Positions 57,570 to 64,000 of a DNA stretch of 64,000 nt are shown here, one piece after another. The DNA comes from Antedon mediterranea (lineage: Eukaryota > Echinodermata > Crinoidea > Comatulida > Antedonidae): positions 4,345,001-4,409,000 of the forward strand of contig NC_092673.1 in NCBI RefSeq assembly GCF_964355755.1, read 5' to 3'. Below the pieces are notes generated by a model. The model did no database searches and had not been told where the DNA came from. It saw only the letters and a program-made list of their open reading frames with translations. The position numbers and the translations under genes were made by a program. Every line of letters starts with the position of its first letter. Position 1 is the first letter of the stretch.

Positions 57570-57717
57570 TCAGTGGCGTAACGTAGAGACCTAAGGATCC
57601 TGGTTTAGGAACCAAGGTTCCCTGAGACCTTGGGCGTTTGAAATATTTTAATGTCCGTTTTTTTCTTCTGGGCCCCTAGGTTTAGTCAGTGAGCGCTCAT
57701 AGTCGTTACACCACTGA
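57570..57717. repeat. CAGTGGCGTA-ended fold-back element
   Basis: TCAGTGGCGTAACGTAGA at the left and TCGTTACACCACTGACC at the right form the terminal inverted repeats. Elements with this end are widespread in animal genomes. Confidence 0.65.
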
Positions 57718-58106
57718 CCTTGACTTTGACCGTTCCCCCATCGAAACGAAGCTCTGTCATATACAAACATACAGTGGTGAAAACATAAACTCCTGGTCAA
57801 GGTAAACTAGATGTGGTAAAAAAATGATAAATATTTGGGCAACCTGATGTGAAATGAAATGTGGTATAGAAAAACATTGATTGTCTTTGATTGGACTACT
57901 GTAATGAATTGTATTTTACGTCTATACCCTAAAACGTATTACCAATTGCTGCCTGTAGCAAACATTATGCACATTATTGCTATAAAGATAATAGCTTCTC
58001 ACTTCCCTATTTGGACAATATATTATAGAGATTTGCAGCATTAAATTCTCATTATAATCATAATATTCTTCTGCAAAATAGCACTCAATAGACTTTGTTT
58101 AGTTCT

Positions 58107-58128
58107 TATATATATATATATATATATT
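58107..58128. repeat. AT microsatellite
   Basis: A run of TA dinucleotides. Similar short runs occur at about 46795-46812 and 47589-47609 (CLINT1 introns). Confidence 0.8.
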
Positions 58129-58400
58129 CCTATTTAGATATTCAGAGTAACTTTAATGTTTAGCATGGATTTATATTATAGTAGACTGGTAATCAAAGAA
58201 GCTATAAATAATAAAGAATATTAATATAGTATAATATTTTCATTTGTAAACCATTTATACTTTATATTATTTTTATTTACTATATAATATAAGAAAAATT
58301 TAATTCACATACTATAGTAATTATTAAAATTTATATTCTAGGTAATTAATTTAAAATATAATATTTAAAATCTATTTTACTTATTTATTTCAACTATTTA

Positions 58401-58960
58401 TTACCTCCGCCAAGGAGGTTATATTTTCACCCCTGTATGTTTGTGTGTGACGTGTGTGTGTGTCTGTGAACAGCCTGGAGGCCACAGTTTTCATTCAAAT
58501 CTGGCCAAATTTGGCCACAATGATCTATGCCCCAAAAGCTCGGACGAGTTCGATTTTAAGAGGAAAAGGTCAAGGGCAAAAGGTCATAGGTCAAGGTCAC
58601 AATTAACAAAAACTATTTTACTGCCTACAGACCACAGTTTTTATCCGATTCTCAACAAACTTAGCCACAATGATCAATGACTCAACATATAAACTTTGAA
58701 GGGTCAGGGTCAAAGATCAAGGTCCACAAAAAAAAAAAAATAAAAAAATAATTTAAAAAAAAACCTCAGCAGGAATTGAACCAGCAATCTCAACTGTGAG
58801 AGGCTGGATACATAACCATTACACCAAACTCTCATCCACAACTTTGTAGTGTGCAGTTAGCCAAATTAAAAAAAATATATATATATTTTCCAGGGACATT
58901 TTATGTAAGGGAATTTTACAGTAGGCAGAGGTTTGTACTCTCGGAGTACCCTCTAGTTAT
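58401..58960. mobile_element. CCTCCGCCAAGGAGGT-type dispersed element with internal tRNA-like segment
   Basis: It starts TTACCTCCGCCAAGGAGGTT and ends GGCAGAGGTTTGTACTCTCG followed by GAGTACCCTCTAG. This wording recurs in many marine animal genomes. A tRNA-like segment (58838-58764, minus strand; GTTTGGTGTAATGG, then GGTTCAATTCC) lies inside, perhaps a nested SINE. It is non-coding. Confidence 0.6.
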
Positions 58961-60179
58961 GTATGTTATTACAATAATCATAATTTAAAAAAATATCTCC
59001 CCTTCATTTGGAATGGAATAACCCAAATAGATAAGCTTGCTTGTAAATACGGTAGGCTTATAAAGAAACGGCGAAGGTAATTAAGTACAAACTCATTGTC
59101 ATCATCCATACCGTGGCCTACAAATAATCATTTGCTTTAAAACGCACTATTCTGATTGGACGGTAGCACTGATACAATCGATTGCATATTCTGTTTTTTA
59201 TTTAGCAAATAAAATTGATTGAAATGACTAGACGTGGCTACGATAAGCTTGGATTCGTTTAAATCTCTGACAAAATGACTTGACAGTAATTTATCTTGAG
59301 CTTCCTCTTCATCTTTTATTCCAGATTCGTGTTTCAAATTGTACAATCTTACAATTACGAGGCAAACATTTTTGAATAAATTTACTTGATACAGATCTGT
59401 CAACATCATTTCCTAGAATCCTACAGCTCTCACTGTCTTACTTACTATACCACCAAATATTCTGAATGTGCATTCAAATTTATGAATTTTGATTTTATTT
59501 CATTAATGTGATCATATCATAATAGTATTTACCAAACCAGAGATAAGATATTTTTTCTTTAGATCAATCAATCAATATTCCACTAAATATTAATCATACC
59601 AGTGTTTTCAACATGTATTTATTTATACTGGTTTAACGTAAAGAAGTTATTATAAAACTAGATGAAATCACATTTTGAAAATTTGGACAAATAAGAAGTG
59701 GAGTACAATATCTGATAATGCTAGAAATTATTATTATGTAGCATAATTGTATGTTTGTTTGAATAAATGTGTGATTGTCATTAAATGCAGAAATTAAAAT
59801 AAATATTTAAAACATTTAAAATGTGTACATTTAGAAAAAAGTCTTCTGTGGTCAAAATGTTGCCAAATCAAATCGTGATGTCATCTATTAATTGCAATAG
59901 TTGACCTTTATAACTAATTTGCAATTACTTCTGAATTCTCATGTGTATGAAAATGAGAAGTAACCAGATGCTATAAAATGATAACATTTTTTATGTGATC
60001 TTACATGATGAATGCAACGTCCGATTTTTTAAAAAACGTTTTTGAATAAACAATGTTTTTATTCATTTATTCGCCCTATTCAATTCGACCAATTCCTGTT
60101 TGCAATCAGTTCTATTTGCAGTTAATTTAAAATTAAAATTAAATATTTCTTGCATTTGAGTTTTTACATCAATGTCGTT

Positions 60180-60298
60180 AGGTGGTTTCCCAAATGATCA
60201 AATCAAACGGTACTGGATATGATCAACTAGCATTCTTGTCACCAACTAGGCATCCATTCATAGAAGTACTGATATTGCAGCCTATCTGTATGTGGACT
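60180..60298. repeat. Dispersed repeat, second copy of 1668-1792
   Basis: Same blocks in the same order as at 1668-1792: GGTGGTTTCCC, TTCTTGTCACCAACTAG, CATCCATTCATAGAAGTACT. Confidence 0.65.
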
Positions 60299-60341
60299 AT
60301 ACAATGGATATATCAACAATAACCGCTCTCTCTGAAGAAAG

Positions 60342-60660
60342 AGAGTGAGTGGCGAAGTGGTTAAGACAGTGGAACTGCAATACCTTGCCGTATTAACATC
60401 GGCAAGGGTTCAAGCTTCACTCGCTCTATGGTTCTGGTGGTAGAACGAGTTTTCTGGGATAAGAACTATAAACCGTAGGTCCAGTGTACACATCTGGCTC
60501 ATGTGCACTTTAAAGAACCTAGTACATTTTTCAAGACGAGTAGGGGGTTACCCCGATGTACTAGTATACACACAGCCACTGTCACTCATCAAGAGGGCCC
60601 CTTGATTGTCAGCATATGCTGTTTAGGGTCACCCTATATAAATGAGGTGTTAAAAAAAAA
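60342..60660 (+). mobile_element. tRNA-derived SINE with a MetaSINE-like body
   Basis: The head GTGGCGAAGTGGTTAAGACA is a Ser/Leu-type tRNA A-box region, and GGGTTCAAGCTTCACT holds the B box. The body reads ACATCTGGCTCATGTGCACT, then AAAGAACCTAGTACA and GTAGGGGGTTACCCCGATGT, and ends in a poly-A tail. This body occurs in SINEs of many invertebrates. The superfamily name is from memory. Confidence 0.75.
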
Positions 60661-62097
60661 GAAAAAGAATGCATAATATAGTTTCTCAACCAGCCCTCTA
60701 ATTGGACAATCCCACCTACCATCATCATCATCATCATCATTTGGAGGCTATTGTTTTTTCCAGTTAATAGCTACTCAGAGACTACCAACACCACTGTTAG
60801 TCTGTGTAATTTATTTGTTAAATTAGAAGTAGACATTTTTCATATTCAAAATTGGTGTTTTCTTGTTAATACCTTTTCAATTAAATATCCTTTTGGGAAA
60901 ACATGCTTTGTAGTTGGAGACCTATATTTCATATTCTCATTTATTTGCAGAAATGGACAGATACGTGTATTGTAGTTGAATGCATTATCTTAGTTGTCAT
61001 CATAGACACTGTTGTTTATGTTTTAGTAGTATTAAACCCCTGAGGTTTACATATAATGAGAAATTTAAAGGTTGTAATTCATGCTTGAATCTGCCGAACG
61101 TTTTTATACAATGTGAAAATATCAAACAATGTGAGACTTTGCGTGGGTTTATTAACCAAGCGGAAAATTAGCAGGTAATCTATTAATTAGTATAACTGTG
61201 TCGTTAGGTGAAAAAGACTCTATTGACTAATATGAAATGGGATTTTTTCTCCAATGGATTTTTAAATACCAGGGTGTTGTAATTTAAAAGTAAACAAAAA
61301 TATGTTTATAACCAGTCTACTGCCCTCTACATTTGATTAAATATTGCAGGATAATATGCATCTTGATATTAAATATTTACTAAAATAATTATTAATCATA
61401 ATCATATCACAATATTGTCAATATACATTATCTCTATCATTACTGTTAATTATCGTCAACAACATTGTTTTTCAGATTAATTATACAATAAAAAGAATTC
61501 TGTATTTATACAGTTTTCGATTAAGATGTAATTTAGAATTTATCTATAACAAAACCATGTGGATTGTAATCTAATAATTGGCGTTTAATTATGTAGTTAT
61601 TGCAAATTTGGTCAGTTCTATTTATGGAAATAATATTCTGGGAAATGTGTATTACTACAGTCTTAACCTTTGAATGTTTATATCAAATGCTAAACATTGA
61701 TTTACAGCTCAGAGATTATTAATAATGTAACATTGAGTTTATATGAAAATTATAACTACTACAGTATTCAGTGTTATTGCAGTGGGCATAACGGATGGAT
61801 AGCTCACAATTTCACTGTCCAGTATAATCAATACTAGTCTGGGCTCCAGACAGAGTTTTGTCTTAATATTAGTAAAAATATAAATATTTTTGCACATATG
61901 GCGTTTCATACGTGTATTACTTGAGTTTGGATATCGCGGTCGAAATAAAAACAAATAAATATAAAAAAAAAGACAATAAATACAGACTTGGGGCAAGTCT
62001 AAATCAATACAAGCAGTTGCATGTAATTATACTACCATATTAGAACCTGTTATAGAAGAAAAGAAGTAGGGCTATTTAAAAATGTTATATTGAACAC

Positions 62098-62369
62098 TAA
62101 AGCCTGGTTTTCATTAAAATCGCTATAGCGTTTCCATTAATCACTACACGCGCAGATGTCGCCGACGTAATCGGGAACGCTCCCCGATTCATCGCAGTCA
62201 AATCGGCAAAGTTCAACCATGTTCAACTTTGCCGATTTTGTCGGCGATGAATCGTATACGCGTACCAAAGAATATTTAGCACTCGCGTACTAGATACCCG
62301 ATAAATTCTAGCGTTTACATAGAATCGCTACGCTCTGTCGTGTAGCGATTTTATGGAAACCAGGCTTTA
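62098..62369. repeat. Fold-back element with nested central palindrome
   Basis: TAAAGCCTGGTTTTCATTAA at the left mirrors TTTATGGAAACCAGGCTTTA at the right. In the centre, CGATTCATCGCAG and AAATCGGCAAAGTTCAAC are mirrored by GTTCAACTTTGCCGATTT and CGATGAATCG. Confidence 0.85.
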
Positions 62370-64000
62370 CAGAATACCATATTCTAATGCAATATTATAA
62401 TTATGTGTCATCAATTAAAAATTGTGTGAAACAAGGATTTATTGGTATTTATTTTGTCTATAACTAATTAAACATTATAATTACTTTCATTAAAAGACCT
62501 CATTAGAATCAGTTAAAGGTGTTCTAGCAAGATAAATTATGTTTCCATTAATGTAATTAACTAGCTATTATTTCTTATACTTGCTCAAATGAATATAATT
62601 TAGTAAAACAGATAGTTTTACAGTTTAAAATTAATTATACACTGTTGTATATTTCCAAGCGTGGCATAATATCATTAGTAGAAATGAGTGTAGTATAAAT
62701 ATTTTGATAGATATGCAGTCCACTAATCAGGTAAATGCGCTTTATGAAGCAAGCACCGTGCGTTAATACCGGTAATCTTGAAGTAAACGACGCAAGTAAT
62801 AATAATGCCAGGCACCTGCATCAAATATTGATAGACGTGTCATTGCTAGTTCACCACACGTCTTTAACACCAAAACGTGTTACTGTAAATGCATTGGTTC
62901 GAACCTTAATAACAGTCATTTTAAGCTTACTAAATTATAATGCAATCGTAATAATAATTGGTACATTAAGTGACTTCATATTTTTAATTATTGTATTACA
63001 CCAGGGAAAAGTGAAATTACTTGGTGTACTTAAAAGTGTAATTTCACTCTTCCTTGGTAACACTGACCGATGATCAGTGCATTCCTAGACTTATATAAGT
63101 CAAAGATGCTCTCCATGTGGAATGCCATCCTGAAATGAAGAGTAGTACAGTTTTCTTTAAAAAAAAATTAATTTATACGTAATTTTACTTTTTATGGACC
63201 AGAGATTCAGAAATAAAAGATTGAATGATTGGAATGAATTATTGTAACACTGAATGATGATAATTGTCAATAAATTATATTTTCAGTCATAATAATATTC
63301 AATGTATAATGCTAATTTAATTCCTTAATAAACAGATCTACTATTTCATGAATTTAAATTTTAATTGTATTATTCATCCAAGCAAAGTTAATCTGAGAAG
63401 GCTTTATGAATTGTTGTTAATTATTAATTTAATAAAACGTCTTTGTTGCTTAAAAATTAACCAAATGTCATTGAGCGATATCTCAAATTCCTCAGGGATC
63501 CTAATGAATTCAATTCAGAACATTTTGCTTGTTGTCATTACTTAATATTCTGAACTATTAAAATATTTCTACTGTTTTCATATTATGACCGGTTATTGAT
63601 TTTTCACTCACAATGTCACACAAATTACTCCTTCTCCCTAAAGTAGAAAAGGACTCTAAAAATGCTTGCATCTGATTGGCTGTAAGGTATTAGATATGCA
63701 TGACTCCATATGTAAATGCTGTCAATCGATTTCATAGCAAGCTCATTAAGTTGTTCTTTGAGAACGAGTGCAGCTTACAGACACTCAATTTACTAGCCAA
63801 GTCTTTATAGTAAGTTGCAAAGCTTTTATATTATTTATCTTCAAATCTTTCCATCTCTGCTGTTATTTTTCTTTTTCCTCTTTATCATTTTTTTGTTTAC
63901 ATTCATTTCATTTCTGTTATTAAATTTCTATCACCCCCCTCAAATTGGCATACTTATGGTAGGATCTCAGATAAATTATAAATTGTTCTAGCATTTACAT
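62370..64000. other. Right flank without a recognisable gene
   Basis: AT-rich. One open frame at 62735-63073 (112 codons, leucine/isoleucine-rich) has no recognised homologue, and its end includes a hairpin (GTGAAATTAC / GTAATTTCAC, about 63011-63049). I do not support it as a gene. The segment 63660-63780 is richer in possible promoter motifs (ATTGGCTG, ATGCAT) and could precede a gene outside the window. Confidence 0.4.

Noticed and set aside
58764-58838. tRNA-like segment as a true tRNA gene
   Set aside because: The acceptor stem does not pair and it lies inside a dispersed repeat; more likely SINE-derived.
59137-59409. 90-codon minus-strand frame starting MMLTDLYQVNLFKNVC
   Set aside because: Single frame with a stop just upstream, no recognised family and no flanking exon; length is within chance for AT-rich DNA.
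62735-63073. 112-codon plus-strand frame, hydrophobic C-terminal half
   Set aside because: No recognised domain, and its end overlaps a hairpin; not enough to call a gene.

Overview
The window is nuclear DNA of an animal: AT-rich, with multi-exon genes using GT-AG introns and a dense load of short interspersed and fold-back repeats. A CARD-bearing RIG-I-like receptor, a 5S-rRNA-headed SINE and a Mag/SURL-like retrotransposon with a tRNA-Leu primer site suggest a marine invertebrate deuterostome, most likely an echinoderm. That assignment is inference; no species marker was identified.

Layout, left to right. (1) 2711-19317, minus strand: a ten-exon ZCCHC4 gene (28S rRNA N6-adenosine methyltransferase). 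Its last intron is over 9 kb, and the start of its last exon is tandemly repeated four times. (2) 19318-19640: a short divergent promoter with a perfect palindromic kappaB-type site. (3) 19641-31068, plus strand: a 14-exon, 963-residue RIG-I-like receptor (two CARD-like domains, DECH helicase, zinc-binding C-terminal domain). Its intron 11 holds a 4.56-kb LTR retrotransposon (24917-29478) in antisense, with identical LTRs, a target-site duplication and an intact gag-pol frame. (4) 32615-48294, plus strand: a 19-exon CLINT1/epsinR gene (ENTH domain plus a long Q/M/P-rich tail), whose tail is built from a run of very small phase-0 exons. (5) 51062-52293, minus strand: seven tRNA-His units on a repeat of about 217 bp, two of them clearly intact. 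(6) 54315-55399 (possibly to 55494), minus strand: a two-exon calcineurin-like metallophosphoesterase. An unidentified plus-strand exon-like frame ends exactly against its stop codon. (7) 55.5-64 kb: no recognisable gene, only repeats.

Repeats form several families: a fold-back MITE (family A, 13 copies), other fold-back elements, two tRNA-related SINE families, a 5S-derived SINE, a SINE with a MetaSINE-like body, twin hAT-like elements with 8-bp target duplications, TTAA-flanked elements, and one decayed LINE end.

The main genes do not form a pathway cluster. ZCCHC4 and the receptor are linked by their shared promoter; the others are ordinary neighbours. I did not find a convincing new multi-gene system. 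The most interesting points are the kappaB-containing divergent promoter of the RNA sensor, the young retrotransposon inside that sensor, the duplicated splice acceptor of ZCCHC4, the micro-exon train of CLINT1, and the decaying tRNA-His array.
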